This document shows positions 47,122 to 60,589 of a stretch of 64,000 bases of DNA, in pieces. Under the pieces are notes generated by a model. The model was not told the DNA's origin and made no database searches. It was given only the letters and a program-made list of their open reading frames with translations. Made by a program: the position numbers and the translations under genes. Source of the DNA: Rhizophagus clarus (Eukaryota; Glomeromycota; Glomeromycetes; Glomerales; Glomeraceae); assembly GCA_015698045.1 (NCBI GenBank), contig BLAL01000006.1:434001-498000 (forward strand). Direction: 5' to 3'. How positions within the stretch are numbered: the first letter of the stretch is position 1; every line of letters starts with the position of its first letter.

Positions 47122-50100
47122 CCATGCTCTAAATAGTTTCCCATTTTTTGCTAAAGGTCCTACCATCAAGCAGGCGTCGCAAACGGTTGTCTTTCTATTT
47201 GTAGAATAAACAAATTATCAGCGAATGGACGGATCGAATACGAACTTTTTGATTATTCTTTTGTAGTGTAAATCGATACTATTATCCTTAGAGTTATTGT
47301 AATGCTTTAAAAATGTAGTAATGTAGTAAAAGAATGTATAATCCTTAGTGATTTTTTGTAATAAATCAATAAATCATATAAATATATACTTCTCAAACTG
47401 TTATATGTTGCTTATGTATTAGACTTCGATATTCGCATCAAATTACAATACTAATTCCACTGTGGTATTTTTAGATCAACTATATGTACTATATGTATGT
47501 ATTATTTCATGTAAAGGGAAGTGGAGACGAAAAAATATACAATTATTACATTTTCTTTATTTCATACGTGTCAATTATTTGTGCGGCACATCAAACAATC
47601 AAATCGTCATTGTACTGATTGTGCGATTAAGGAATATTCTGTTATACAACCTATACGATTGTACCAATCTAGTCATATTCCGTAAATCACAATGTAAATC
47701 CGGCTTACCACAGCTCTACTTTAATGTTTGTGACCCTAAGGCTAGATTAATTGTACTACGTGAGATCGATTCGCTGATGTTAAATAAAAATCAGATGACG
47801 ACTTTATTCTGAATCAATCAAGGAACCAACTGATTATGTTATCTTTTGCATTAGTAATAAAATGAGTAACATTATGATTATCGCATGTGTAATAAATGTT
47901 ATTCTGCAATCGCTCGCATATCGATCAAGCAAAAGAGAGTTATTAATGGACGATATGATTAATAAGTCTGTGATGACCATTGATTATTTATTTTGAATAA
48001 GCAGAATGCTCATCACCTTATCAATATATAATGTATTGTATTTGTCAACGAATAACATTGCATTGGTGGAACCGCATTATTAATAAAGATGATGCGAACA
48101 TAAAAATATAAATATTCACAATGCGAGAAAAAGTTTGGATTTGTAATTTTATTAATTCACGCACCAAAAAAATAATTACATTTTTGAATATATATATTTT
48201 GTCACGTTGATCGATATGCTATTTGACGAACAGATCCTTATTTTTTCATGGTAGGCTTGGTAGCTCACTATTTCGTAATCAAAATTTTTTCATCGTACTT
48301 GATTCGACAGAGTTGTGCAATGTGAAGAAAATTTGAGCCCGTAGACCATAACCATGTGTATTAGCATAGACGTCATACCGGGCTATGTCCTGATTTGTAT
48401 TATTTTTATTGTATTAATCAAATCGTTATATCGTAAAATTCACATGAGTAACTTAAAACTGCCATATATTATATCTGTGATTTGTATGGAAATTACCCGT
48501 GTTAGCATTGGCTTAGCATTCACATCACTTGTAATTATTGAGTTAACAGTCAATTTTTTAGGAGTGTCCGTTGATTAGATTTTCGTGATGAGGAGATTGC
48601 TCTACAATATACATTCACAATTCCAAAATTCGATTCTAGATTCACGAAATATTCAGTGAAACCAGTCAGATTCCACATTAATGAACACAAAATAATCAAA
48701 CTGACATACTGTATGCCCAACGTAGCTACAGTATCTTCTTCTATTTTAATATATATCACTAAAATATCCTGTAGTCAAAACCTCTTTAACAATTTCATCC
48801 ATTGGCCCATCATCTAGTATTATAACATTTTGTTATTTCCTAGCTAATATACGGTACAAGAGATACATTATTGGTCTGAAACGGAAACTTACTTTAACAT
48901 AGTTTCCCATATTCTAGAAATCAGTATTTTTGACGTTATATCAAATTCTGAAGGTTCATACAATATATCCTCTTAGTTAGTATACGTAACCATAATTGGT
49001 ATCAAAAATCGATCTTTATTGCAATGATAAATGTATACAGTTGACGAATAACTATATGAAAGAGAGCCTATCACTTGTCTATGTAGTTCCTCTAAAAATA
49101 CGTACTTCTTACTGAGAATATAAAGAACTTTCGATAACGGTCTTTTGTACTTTTACGATCATCTAGAAAATATTTCAATTTCTCTTTCGCTTGTTCAACA
49201 TTAATTTTCCTTTTTTATGGAACGCATTACATCACTTTCATCATCTCAAGCGATAGCTCAAATTTATTAATCGTAATATTACATTTGTTATCTAAGATAT
49301 ATTCTAAACAAAGCCTACGAAATAAATTTTACATACAAGGTTGTTTTCTTCAGATCCCAAACATTATATATATGAGTAACAAGTTTTCCTCTTGAAATTA
49401 TTCATTTGTAATTCGTATGATCAGAATCTATTTCATAGGAAAACAAATATCCGTTATTTCAATGTGGCACGTTATTATTAATCGTTGTTCCTTTGAAATA
49501 CAATAGTTACATATAGTACAAAGAGCATACTCACATGATACAACGCAGCACAAAAAAAGGCTTACGATACTGTTTCACTTAGCAAAGCTGCAGTATATTC
49601 ATGTAGCATATCTGCTTAGTTTCTGCTTACTAACTCCTGTGTTACCCTGGCAACTCGTGTTACTGTTCTTGACCCACATTCAGCCAACCTACCAAGATAT
49701 AGTCCTGTAACTAAGTGTACAAATACTTATAACGAATTTAATGTAATGTAGTCAGGTTAGGAAAGATACTTAGCAAATTATTCTTACTGCGTTGTTCTAT
49801 TATGATTTTGGTATGGTTAATAAAATATGGGACATTAATAGACAACAATAGTGAATGATTTTTATCTTGTGCGGTGTTCCCTGGTATAGTAAAAAATTGA
49901 ATCACCAATATATAATGACAGAGAGCGATTTATATTGTGTATTATTTGTATGGAAACAATATATTATTTAAAGAATATGAATAAGTAAAATAGATGGAGA
50001 TGTAAAGTAAAGGAACTATGATTGCATAAACAAGTAATATGTGTAGAGGAAATTGACTATGTTATAACTAAAGTTTTGAAATTGAATAATGCCTCCCTTG

Positions 50101-50600
50101 AAGCATTAGCTTCTATAGGAGATAATCCAGTTGTTTTAACGAAAAATTTCCTGGGATCAAAGCAAGGAAGGAATAATGAAACTTTCACTCCCAAAAAATT
50201 TATTTTTAAGAGGCCACTGCGCCAAATTTTTCTCAAGTGTGACTGAAATTTTCTAATTTTGATGTATAACAAATTTTATTCTAATTAACGTAAATATATA
50301 TACGTGTTAGAATGATGCAATTACACTTAACCTTGAAATAAACGATGCGAAAAAAGTTTATTTTGAAACAACATGTAGAATATATGTTAATACAAAAAAA
50401 AATAAAATGCATATTATTGTAAAATATTCATTTTTATCTGTGAAAATATTAAGTAACTAAGCAGTGTATTTCAGAAACAAAATAATGAATTATCAATCAT
50501 TTATCTTCAGCAAAATATTATCAATCATTAATAGAGTTTATTTTACTGTAATAATTTCCACCTAATAGCAAGACTAAAACGATCAAGTATATAAACTAAA
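47122..50600. other. gene-poor stretch
   Basis: Several open stretches of 70-116 codons (47462-47812, 48354-48578, 50022-50246) have no recognisable motifs, no splice context and no mutual relation. I do not call them genes. Confidence 0.45.
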
Positions 50601-51772
50601 TCAGTGATGCTTCTTTCTTGAACGCTTCTTTTTTGAGCTCTTCTTTTTTTTCTCTTTCATTTGTATTTCTTTCATTTTTTTCTTTTCAAAAGGGATAAGA
50701 TAATGCATGGGACCTGAGAGAAAATAAATAGTTATAAAAAAAAAATAAAATTTTTAAATGAGCAAATTTTATTCATACCATCATCAATTTCAACTTCAAC
50801 AATATTTCCTCCATCAGATTCTACGATCCATGGCACCCATTTAAGCCCAAGTCCCTTTGTCACTCTTTCCACTCCTTTGAAGTAATCCCCATGAAACAAT
50901 AATGCACTTGTCATAGAGTCCAAATTAAACACACGGCCGAAGCAGTCCAGGAAAAGTATTCCGTAGTCAAGTTCCCCAATTATGATGATATGATCAAAGC
51001 CATAATCTATAACTTCCTCAATATAACCGATAAGTTCTTTTTTTATATAACTGATATAGTCTTCTTGATCTTTATCGTGGATCCCATAACCAAGTGAGTT
51101 TGCAATATAGCAACGGTTAGGTTTCATAATTGTATCTATTAAAATTGGTAAATTGTTGCTATACTCATGTTCTTCATCAATTTCATCACTCAGGAACACT
51201 TGGCACAAGGAAGCATCGTTCTTATTACTCCATGTTTTAGGTTGATTCATTGGCAGTACAAAGTGACAGGGCTTTTTCTTTGCTCGTGCATTACCCTCAG
51301 GGGTATTGACTTGGAGAAATGGCCCCAATTGTGATGACAGAGACTGGATTCTTTTTGAGGATTCAGAGAGCACCATTTGAGTGCAGGTATTGATTCTACA
51401 CTCTCCGTCGCTATATCCTGGTTGTTGATTAATATCTTTGACAAATGTTCCCCACTGTGAACTGATGCCCCAAACATGATTCATATAATCTCCTCTTCTT
51501 TCACCAAAATCATCAAATTCACTGTTGATGGGCGGTTTAGCTGATTCAATACCATCATATTGATTTTGTTGATCAAGATGACTTGCATTCTGGCAAGGTA
51601 TATCAACTTGTCTTGATAATTCATCTCTCCCTGGGAACTCATCTTCTTTATCACATAGTGTGCCCACAATAGGCATACTACGTCCCAAAATGTTATCATA
51701 AGTATTGGTTGATAAAAAGATGGGCTTACCATAATGCCCTTGGTCCCATATGGTATTACAGTTTCTTGAGTC
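50601..51772 (-). CDS. hypothetical protein with lysine-rich tail, 5' exon not found
   Basis: The main exon 51772-50779 is joined to 50713-50601 across a 65-nt intron (GTATGA donor, CTCTCAG acceptor) in phase 1. The tail after the junction is PMHYLIPFEKKKMKE followed by Lys/Arg-rich blocks ending RKKHH, a probable nuclear signal. The main exon opens right after TTATGTAG at 51773, an acceptor, and reads DSRNCNTIWDQGHYGKPIF in frame, so an upstream exon with the real start is expected. The C-terminal globular part includes DHIIIIGELDYGILFLDCFG and LGLKWVPWIVESDGG, vaguely like SMI1/KNR4-type folds. I do not recognise a definite family. Confidence 0.65.
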
Positions 51773-51799
51773 CTACATAAAAAAATTTGTTGAATATAT

Positions 51800-54700
51800 A
51801 TTCTTGTCTTTTGAAAACTATAAATATAAAATCAAATAGTTATAATATATACATAGATTATTTTGTGATACCTTTCATGTACAGTATCTTATATATATAT
51901 ATATATATCATTCTTATCGTCCATGGTTCTTGTAAAGTAAAATACCAAGAAATAATGTGTAAACTGGGAAAGGTGGCACTTTCAAACCTATATTCAGATA
52001 TTTCGTTCATTAAAATTACAAATTATACAAGTTAAACAACAGGTTTTGGATATTTTTGGGAATATTATCCTGAAAATACTATGTTGATTCCCTATTATTA
52101 CATGATTACAGCTTTGTTGAGTGGATTTATTTTATTTAATAGCATGAGTCATTAGTATAGTATAGTCAGTATATTTACTAATTTTTAATTTATACTCAAC
52201 TGCCATTTAAAGTTAGATTATGTAGATACCCCCTTTATGTGGCGATATGGGACAATTAGACTTTTGTTTTAATTGTATTTTATATCAATTGTATACTGGC
52301 ACAGAAGAGTATTATTAATTATTTACTGTCTATCATACAATAAGTTATGAAAATGATCAAACTACCTTATTTATATTAAATTGCTAAATTGTCATCTAAT
52401 TCAAAGTTACCAAACAGGCTCGTAACTATCTTAATTCGAACTCATCGCTTCCCTGAAGAATCCAAATATATACAACATATGAGCATTAACTTAGGATGAC
52501 GATCAAGAAGGTATTGTTATTTACTAATGGCATAGTAATTATTGCATTTCTTCACCAATAAAGGTAGTATCGTGGTATGATCATTCTCTTTTGCATTATG
52601 GTACTAACTAAAAACTTTTTTATTGATAACCTCCTCGATTGTGATCATGTATGTAATGATGATGTTCGATTTCTCCACTTCATTAAAATAATAACATGGT
52701 ATTCTTCCCATGATCAGATAACACATTTCAATAATAAATTATTTCTATCATACATAGTATAATACATTTCGATTATTATAATGTCAGTCAATTATTAAAT
52801 ATAATAAAATATTTGTCCATTAATTTGACATGTATTTTGAGTGAAGAAAATAATAATAGTATGGTTGTGGACAAATTAATATATCCTTTCCGTATCATCA
52901 TTGCACTTGAGAGTAGGGATAGTTAGTTATATTATATACAGTATATCATATTAGTCCCATCGATCACAGAAAATTTTATCGTATATCATTGTGCTACTTG
53001 TTTGAATCTTTTTTTGTTCATACGTATCACTAGTGTAATTAAATAGCAAGCGGTGACATCATCATATCCCTTGTCTGAATCTTTTTTTTCATTCATATGG
53101 ATCACTAGTGTATAGCAAGCGGAATATTTTTCGTATTTTGGTTAATAACGTTTGTTAAAGTAGAACAATATACAGATTTGTGAAGCGAATCCCTTTGAGA
53201 TTATACAATAATTTGGACTACATACTTGAAATACCAATAGCGCATGATAGTTTATTATACACTTTTATAGAGTAAATTTCATACATATCTACCAAATAAT
53301 GTACTATATGTTAGTGTACGAGATTAATGGATAGGAAAAAATAATGCTTGACTATGATTTCGTTTGGAATTATTGTTACCTGTTTGTCTGTTAGTAGTTT
53401 ATTATTGGGTACCTTCAGGCATAAATTATGGAAAATCTTTTTGCAGTGCTACTTGCTAAAATAAAGTTATAACATACAGAGTCAGTTTCTAGATAATCGA
53501 AACTAACAGTTTTACTTTAACAGTCACCGGAAATGTCACATGCAGATCATTTTTATAATATATTAAATTTTGTGTAACATCGATTGTACCTCTTCATTTT
53601 GTAACCATTCGTTAAATTTAAACTACTGCGTCTATGCAGATTATAAAATTGATAGTCTGTCATGTGCTCTATCAATTTTTATCGTTAACTTTTTTTTTTT
53701 CATAAAAAAATTTTTTTTTATACTTCACGGAATATACTCCTTAAAAATAAGCGTTTTTCAAGATCCAAGTTGTAATAAAAAGAAAATTAAATTTTTAACA
53801 ACAAAGATATATGTAAATTTACAAGAGGGAAAAGATTTTCTAAGGTCATAAAAGCGGCTAATTAGATGGTTTTTGCGTAAAAGGCAAAAAAATGATTTTT
53901 TACTATAATGTAAGAACTTTTATAAAGCTAAACGCAATAAAAAGCAAAATAAAGCGCTTTTTTTTTGGTAATTTCTTATGTTTATAACTCTTTATAATCC
54001 GAAAATATTGTTTTTAAATTATATTTTCACCAATTTTTCTCTTTCCCTTTTTCTAGCGTTCAAAGGATAAGAATTATTAAAGTATTTTAAAAAAATTAAT
54101 ATTACACTTTCTTTTTTGGTGACTTGTATGTGATAATTTTTCTTTATGTAGACTGCTTTAATTATATATTAAAATAATTGTTTTCTCGCATAGATTGATT
54201 TTTTTAAAAAAAAAAATTATAGTATTGAACGGTAAATACATATATAAGGATATGTTGATTTGTTTATTACTGTATGCTTAGTTTAACTTTTATAATAAAA
54301 AAAAGGTAAATGGATTTTCTTAATGTGAAATTTTTTATTTTTTTAATGTAAAAAAATTTTTTTTTTTGTCAGCTAATTCATTTTTTTTAACGTAGGTTGA
54401 TCAAAATATTTTTTTATTGATCCCTTGTTGTATCATACTGTATGTATATTTATCATGCAATTCCTAGAAATAAATTAAAATTTTATTGTAATTTACCACA
54501 AAATTTTTAATGTTTAATTAAAGAATTACTTTATGATACATTTGCTATATGGTTTCTTCTCCATATCCACTCCTTCTTCTTCCCTTCTCAAAAACATTAA
54601 TCAACAGATGCATGAGCTTTCAAAATTTTCACTTTCAAAACTGAACATGGCTTGGAATTAATGTAATCATTGGTTTTTACCTTCGGATACATTGATCATG

Positions 54701-56040
54701 ACATGAACTTATTTCTTGCTCATCCTTTAATCAAATCATAAGATTCTGACCCAGAAAAATTACTTTCTGTATCACTTATTATATTTTTATCATTTTCATC
54801 CAAGGTAATTTGTTGAGTAAACTGTTTAACCTTAGCGTGAATATTTGAAATCTAATTCAAATAAAGATTCATTCTTATTAGTATCCTCTATATCACAAGT
54901 TCTTATAATTACCATATAACTCATTATGACCCACTAAATTTTCATATTTACCATAAAACTTCGTTTCTATCTACAAAATCTTTCTACAGATCCTTATATT
55001 CACTATAAATTTCGTCCTCACCTACCAAATATTCATCTAAATACTCGTATTCACTAATATATATTATTAAATAAATTGTTTAATAAATTTAACCCTAAAA
55101 AAAAGTTTATTCTTTAAGTTTCAAGTAAGAAAAATACATATATTTTTGCTAGTATTAGTTTAAAGTTTTAATTTCTCACCATGTCTAGTAAATTCTAAAG
55201 TTTCTTTTACTTTTCGTTACTTTTAATAGTAAAAAGTATGTCAACTTTCAAGTGAGATCCAAGTGAGGTAATAAATATTATACGAAAAATTATTTAATAA
55301 AATCATAGTAGCGGTCAATATGCACGTCTTTTGTTATTTAAGTTTAAGCGCTATATTAAATAAATGCAGTGTTACATTAAACCTGTATTTTTTGATTTTC
55401 GCAAAATTTAGGCCGGCATTATAAAATTGACCAGCATTACGAAAATTTTGGCCAGCATTATGAATTATTCATCGGCAAATTTAACCTGATTTAACTAATT
55501 TCGGCCAACTTTGATCATATATATGTATACTACTTTTAATGATGGTACTTCGCCACAATTTTTTTTTTACCGACCTTAATGAAAAAAATTTGCCTTTCTT
55601 TTTTGTGACATTTCCTATGACTGTTAAGTGTTGACTATTGTTTACGATTGCAGAGTACATAACAGTCCGCAACATTTTATAGAACTCCTTATCTTATGTA
55701 TTGGAATAAAACTATTTGAAAATAGAAATTTTTTAGAGCATGATTTTACACTCAAATTAACCATCAATAATAAATTAGATGTCATGTTGAGAATAAAATA
55801 ATAAAATAACACACTGCTGTGTAATGAGAAATAAAGCTATTTTCCATAAAAGGAACTCATTAAATTTATTAGGTAGTTAGTCATTAGAATTACATTTTTC
55901 ATTACATATATTTCCTGTTTTGTTAATAAAAACTAGATGATGCATTGGATCAAAAATCGCTTCACCAATCTCATTTGGTTGACAGTAAAGTACTAACTTT
56001 TCTCCCAAAGTCTATCATCTTCCTGATTGAATTTAAAATA
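51800..56040. other. gene-poor stretch
   Basis: There is an (AT)n tract at about 51889-51908. Near 54740-54800, on the minus strand, a short acidic reading (ISDTESNFSGSESYDLIKG then stop) looks like the tail of a decayed gene. A TATCACTAGTGTA-containing segment is repeated at about 53025 and 53098. Nothing else is supportable. Confidence 0.45.
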
Positions 56041-56061
56041 TATAATCCCCTTGGGTTTCCC

Positions 56062-56370
56062 ATTTACGTTAAAACATTAACTGGCAAAACCATGTTAATA
56101 GTAGTGATATGATTTATGACGTAAAAGAAAATTCAGGGACACCAATCGATCAATAAAGATTACTTTTTGCCGATAAACAACTTGAAGACATCGGATTACA
56201 ACATACAAAGATAATCCACATTATATATGGAATTGAGGATTTTAAGTGTTTTGCGTGTTCTTCTGTGGTATTTTGTATAATTATCCTTTTATTCTTGATA
56301 TTTGTTTGGAACATCATAGCGTATAAGTTTGATAATCAAAGGATATTGGATTCGGATTTTTGTGCGGTCT
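56062..56370 (+). pseudogene. ubiquitin-like domain plus TM segment, broken
   Basis: IYVKTLTGKT at 56062 is the ubiquitin N-terminal strand pair. After a frame change the reading continues IYDVKENSGTPIDQ, stop, RLLFADKQLEDIGLQ, matching the ubiquitin helix and following strands but with part missing. The same frame runs on into CSSVVFCIIILLFLIFVWNI, a TM helix, and ends at TAA about 56371. This implies an ancestral ubiquitin-like protein anchored by a C-terminal membrane segment. There are at least one frameshift and one nonsense codon. Confidence 0.65.
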
Positions 56371-56371
56371 A

Positions 56372-57601
56372 ACCAACCGCTTGTTTTATCTTGATTGAAC
56401 ATTAATTTGCAACCCTACATCGTTCGACTTGTTGTTTAGAACGAATGACGCCAAATTTCAAGTTTGAATATTCTTTTTCGTTCGTTTTTAAAAAAATATA
56501 CCACTGTCCTTAAATAAAGGTTTGTCTTGATACCATTATCCCTTTTTACTATGATCGAATTGTCTATCTTTGTAAAATTTTATATTTCTTGGATTGTATC
56601 GCCCTTTACCATGAGATTTGTTGACCATATCTTTGCAACGCCACCTTTTTTCGGATGTTACATGGGCGGCATTCTTCATGAACACATATATCACGGTTCG
56701 AACTATGGAATATTTATTATTATCACTGCGGTATAATGACGATTTTGACTGCGGTTAATTTTTTTCTTTTACAAGATCCTGAAATCATACAAAATATTTA
56801 GTTTTGGGAAATTGTCGATTGAGGAAAATTTATTTCCACAGTAAACCACTAACCGATACAATATAAATTAACGCATGGTACAAGAACGAATTACAGTATA
56901 TACTGTGGCCATATTTTCATATGGTAAATACATGACCATCTAAACATTAAAACAAACCAAAAACTAAATTAAAATAATAAAAAACAGTACTAAATTTCTT
57001 ATACAGAATAACGAAGACTATCCTGAAATTAACCTATCTAATACCTATACGATCCCAGATCTGTCCCATTTGTAGAACTTCGCTCTATCTTTTTGTGGTG
57101 ATCCTTGAACGCGTTTCGAGTTGTCATTAATCTCGCATTCTCCTTTAATTTTTCTAAATTTCTCACAAAAACTCATTTAACTTATTATTATATTCTTTAA
57201 TAATTGGTTCCCCCACCGTCGCGTTTACCTCTTTCATTAAATTTTCCTTAATCCCGCTGCCTAAGGTGATACTTCGCCCTTATAGAAATAATCCATCTCT
57301 TCTATACAAATAAATTTATTGTCGAATTCTAGTTTATTTTCTGGGCTGTCATTCCTTTTCATGACTTCAGACCTCTTCAGAACTCATTTCCTCCTTCCGT
57401 CTTTCTTTCTTTTTCCAAATCTGTTATCTTCACCAATCGTGAAGCAAATCCACTCCGTTTTGGGCTAACAATTTCTTTCTTAGCACCATAATCTGTCAAT
57501 CATCCCGGATGTCTTCGGTATCGTCGATTTTACACAGAAGATATGTCTTTTTAAAGACTCACGTATCCCCTGGTCCGTATTAAATAATGACTTCTTCGGC
57601 T
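56372..57601. other. no supportable gene
   Basis: A 69-codon stretch at 56527-56736 is hydrophobic but unrecognised. From about 57100 the minus strand shows further degenerate coding sequence continuous with the remnant at 57602-58456. Confidence 0.4.
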
Positions 57602-58456
57602 TCAAAATACGATAGGATTTTCCATCCTTTTTTTTAGTTTTAACACTTTAACGAACTTTGAACCATATTCTTTTGTCATGAACTCTTGAAGTTTATCTTC
57701 CCCTACATTATACAAATCTTTCATCTTTTCATCCATATCACGCGTTAATTGCCAACAATCTCGTTCAGATCTAGTTTTGACCGTCGAATCACCTTTATAC
57801 ATCTACATGCATAAAAGAACCTTTATTAAACTCTTCGTCTTCTTTTTTTGTGATGAGTTATGGATGCTTTTACTGTGTAATATTTAAATTGTTCTTGATT
57901 TTTACACTCCAAAATAGGCCTATTTGCCGTAAATTTTTTATAGCATCTATATCTTATATAAAAAATCACGTGCTTGACTATCATATCTACTCGCATTTAA
58001 TTCGTTCGGTAAAAACGGAACCTCTAGTACCGGTCGATCTTATTTCTACGGTTTTATTTTTGCCGGGATGATCTACCGCCTTGTGTTCCAGCTGAAGCTT
58101 TTCACTCATTTTATTGATGGGATTTTTTTTGAGATATGATGTTCCTTTGCTACTACCTTTTTTCCATATCCGCTAATTTCCTCGTGCTCGAATGCTGCGC
58201 CTCCCGCAGCCAATTTCGTAAGTGAACGAGTATCTTCGTTACATATGAGCCATGATATATTTTTAGCACACGACAGTATTATCTTTATTATGTCGTAGCT
58301 TAGCCCTGTGCTCTGTTGTATGGACATAAGGTATCCATTTTGTCGGAAACCTTCCTTCTGGAGACCGAGTCAGTCATGTTTTTGAGGTGCTTCATCATAA
58401 AAAACCTTTTCTTTACAAAACCTATATCCATATTCCGTCTCATTGTACGTGCCTTC
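57602..58456 (-). pseudogene. decayed gene of unknown family
   Basis: Minus-strand readings in order: MEGTYNETEYGYRFCKEKVF from 58456, a stop at about 58365, then MSIQQSTGLSYDIIKI, ISWLICNEDTRSL and YGKKVVAKEHHISKK ending near 58106. After breaks comes MYKGDSTVKTRSERDCWQLT with YGSKFVKVLKLKKRM to 57602. Composition is richer in G and C than the flanks. It looks like one gene with several stops and frameshifts. The YKGD block recalls the remnant at 40.2 kb. Confidence 0.5.
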
Positions 58457-58749
58457 CATTTTTAAGTCCAAAAAATCTTTTATATAAATACTGTGACGTC
58501 TTTTTCATTTAAGCTTTTTTTTTAAAAAAATTTTGTCTAAGGATCGACAGGATACATATAAGATGTAACTAACCTAAAAGGAAAAAATTAAATCTATTTT
58601 GGTCATCCCTTAAATCTGCATCGTTGGCGTAAACGGTAAAATGATTGGTGCTTCCATAGTTATTAAGTTTGTAGCACAAACAATACAAATAAAACGACTT
58701 TTCATCTTATTTTAAAAATTTAAACTCTCTTTGTTAAACTTAAAACATA

Positions 58750-60207
58750 ATGTTTCAACTTCCCGTTGATTGTTTAAATGATATTATCGAATATTTGGAA
58801 AATGACAAACGTACTTTGTATTCATGCATATTAGTTAATCGTTTATGGTGCGAGGTTTCGGTGAGAATTTTTTGGAGGGACATTAATAACTATAGTATCA
58901 AAATTTTTAGTACTTTAATTAATTGTCTTCCAGACGAGTCAAAAAAAATATTATATGATAATAAAATTATTATTTCTACTCCTACTACAAAATTTCCAAC
59001 ATTCAATTATGCATCATTTTGTAAAGTTCTATCTATTAGACAAGTTTATATTAAAATCGGTAGTCTTCTTAGTAGACAACAAACTATTTCATCATATAAT
59101 CTTAAAAATTATTATTTAAATATTGTGGTGCAGGAAATATTCAAAATGTTCATGTGTCAGATTTCTTCTTTAGAACAATTAATTTTTTTCACATATAATC
59201 CAACTTTGACTTTTCCTTTATATTCTGGAGCAAAAGATTGCTTAAGAAATCTCTCAAAATTAAGTTTTAATTCAAGTATTTCCACCGAATTATTTTATCA
59301 ATTATCTCAATTTTGTTACAATATACAGTCATTTACTTTAGAAATTGAAGAAATTGTAACAAATGGAATAGTAGATTTAATTTCTGTTCAGAGAAATTTA
59401 AAATATTTTGTAATGTTATTACGTCATAATCTGTCAATTAATAATCTAACAAATATAATTCCTTTGTTAACATCAAAACTTTCTAATACTTTAATCGATT
59501 TAGATATTAGTGGAGGAAGTAATCATTTATCATTATTATTTATTGAAAATTTCTCAAATTTAAAAGAACTTAATTTAACATTTGATTATGATGAATGTTT
59601 TGTTAATTTTGAAAAGTTACAATATGCTTTTTTTCCACATTTACAGGTTCTAAAAATTACAGAAAAATATCCAAGAGTCGAATTATTAATAAAATTCTTA
59701 GAAATCAACGGGAAAAATTTAAAAGAAATTCGTATAGGTGATTTTTTTGGGGATAGTGATAATTCATTAAATTTAGCCATTGCTAAGTTCTGTCCAAGTC
59801 TTAGAAAACTTTCCATTGGAATTAAGCATAATGAATTAGAAACATTAAAAATGATTTTTGGTAGTTGTAAAAGTTTAGAAAGTATTAAAATTTGGTGTGG
59901 AGGTGATTATTTGAACGAAAAAGAAGCATTAGAATTGGTTGTGAAATATTCACAAAATATTCATGAATTAATATTTTATCATCTATTTGATGAACGAATT
60001 AAATTACTTCCAGAAGAATTAGAATCTTTTTTTATAAGTTGGACAAATCGTAAGCCACAAAAATCAATTTCATTAGTGATTGTTAATTTTGATTCACATA
60101 GTTTAAATGAAAATCATGAAAATATGGAAATAATTAAAAAATATATTAAATTGGGTGTTGTAAAGAGATTCAAAATTACAAATTTTGATGATGTAGAATA
60201 TACCTGA
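58750..60207 (+). CDS. F-box/LRR protein
   Basis: This is an intact single exon of 485 residues. Residues 1-45 form an F-box (LPVDCLNDIIEYL, then CILVNRLWCEVSVRIFWRDI), which binds Skp1 in SCF ubiquitin ligases. Residues about 150-430 show irregular leucine-rich repeats such as LRNLSKLSFNSS, LIDLDISGGSNHLS, LKELNLTFDY and LRKLSIGIKH, the usual substrate-recognition part. Length and layout match the greatly expanded F-box family of these fungi. The ATG at 58750 begins the F-box itself and follows an AT-rich leader. The protein probably selects targets for ubiquitination; targets are unknown. Confidence 0.9.
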   Translation: MFQLPVDCLNDIIEYLENDKRTLYSCILVNRLWCEVSVRIFWRDINNYSIKIFSTLINCLPDESKKILYDNKIIISTPTTKFPTFNYASFCKVLSIRQVYIKIGSLLSRQQTISSYNLKNYYLNIVVQEIFKMFMCQISSLEQLIFFTYNPTLTFPLYSGAKDCLRNLSKLSFNSSISTELFYQLSQFCYNIQSFTLEIEEIVTNGIVDLISVQRNLKYFVMLLRHNLSINNLTNIIPLLTSKLSNTLIDLDISGGSNHLSLLFIENFSNLKELNLTFDYDECFVNFEKLQYAFFPHLQVLKITEKYPRVELLIKFLEINGKNLKEIRIGDFFGDSDNSLNLAIAKFCPSLRKLSIGIKHNELETLKMIFGSCKSLESIKIWCGGDYLNEKEALELVVKYSQNIHELIFYHLFDERIKLLPEELESFFISWTNRKPQKSISLVIVNFDSHSLNENHENMEIIKKYIKLGVVKRFKITNFDDVEYT

Positions 60208-60482
60208 AGCATCGCATTTCTTAATATCTATACCCAAAATTTATTAGATTACATACTTATTATTCTTTTGAATAAATAAAAGATATCTTTTATGTATAAA
60301 CTTGTGCCTTTATAATTAATCATTTAATTATTTATAAATTTTGACATATGATTCATGGTAGTATTTAATCATTGAAGATGCAATTATTCTGAGAAGTCCG
60401 TCTAAGGTACCAGTCTTTTCTTTGCATTAATTAAATATATGAAATCCTTTTAATATAATAACTACTAGAATATGCAGTTTGC

Positions 60483-60501
60483 GGGGGGACTTCGTCCCCC
60501 C
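60483..60501. repeat. GC hairpin with ACTTCGT core
   Basis: GGGGGGACTTCGTCCCCCC is an 8-bp perfect stem with a TTC loop, in otherwise very AT-rich DNA about 280 bp downstream of the F-box stop. The CACTTCGTG hairpin at the window end has the same loop. It could be an element terminus or a transcript-end structure. Confidence 0.6.
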
Positions 60502-60589
60502 AAGTACAGTATAATGTTTGTATTACAAATATATTTAAATATTTATTGCAAAGTAAGCAAAAGCGTTTGATTAATTATAAACACCATTT

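Noticed and set aside
47462..48578. Open stretches of 74-116 codons
   Set aside because: They are unrecognised, hydrophobic by AT bias and lack splice context.
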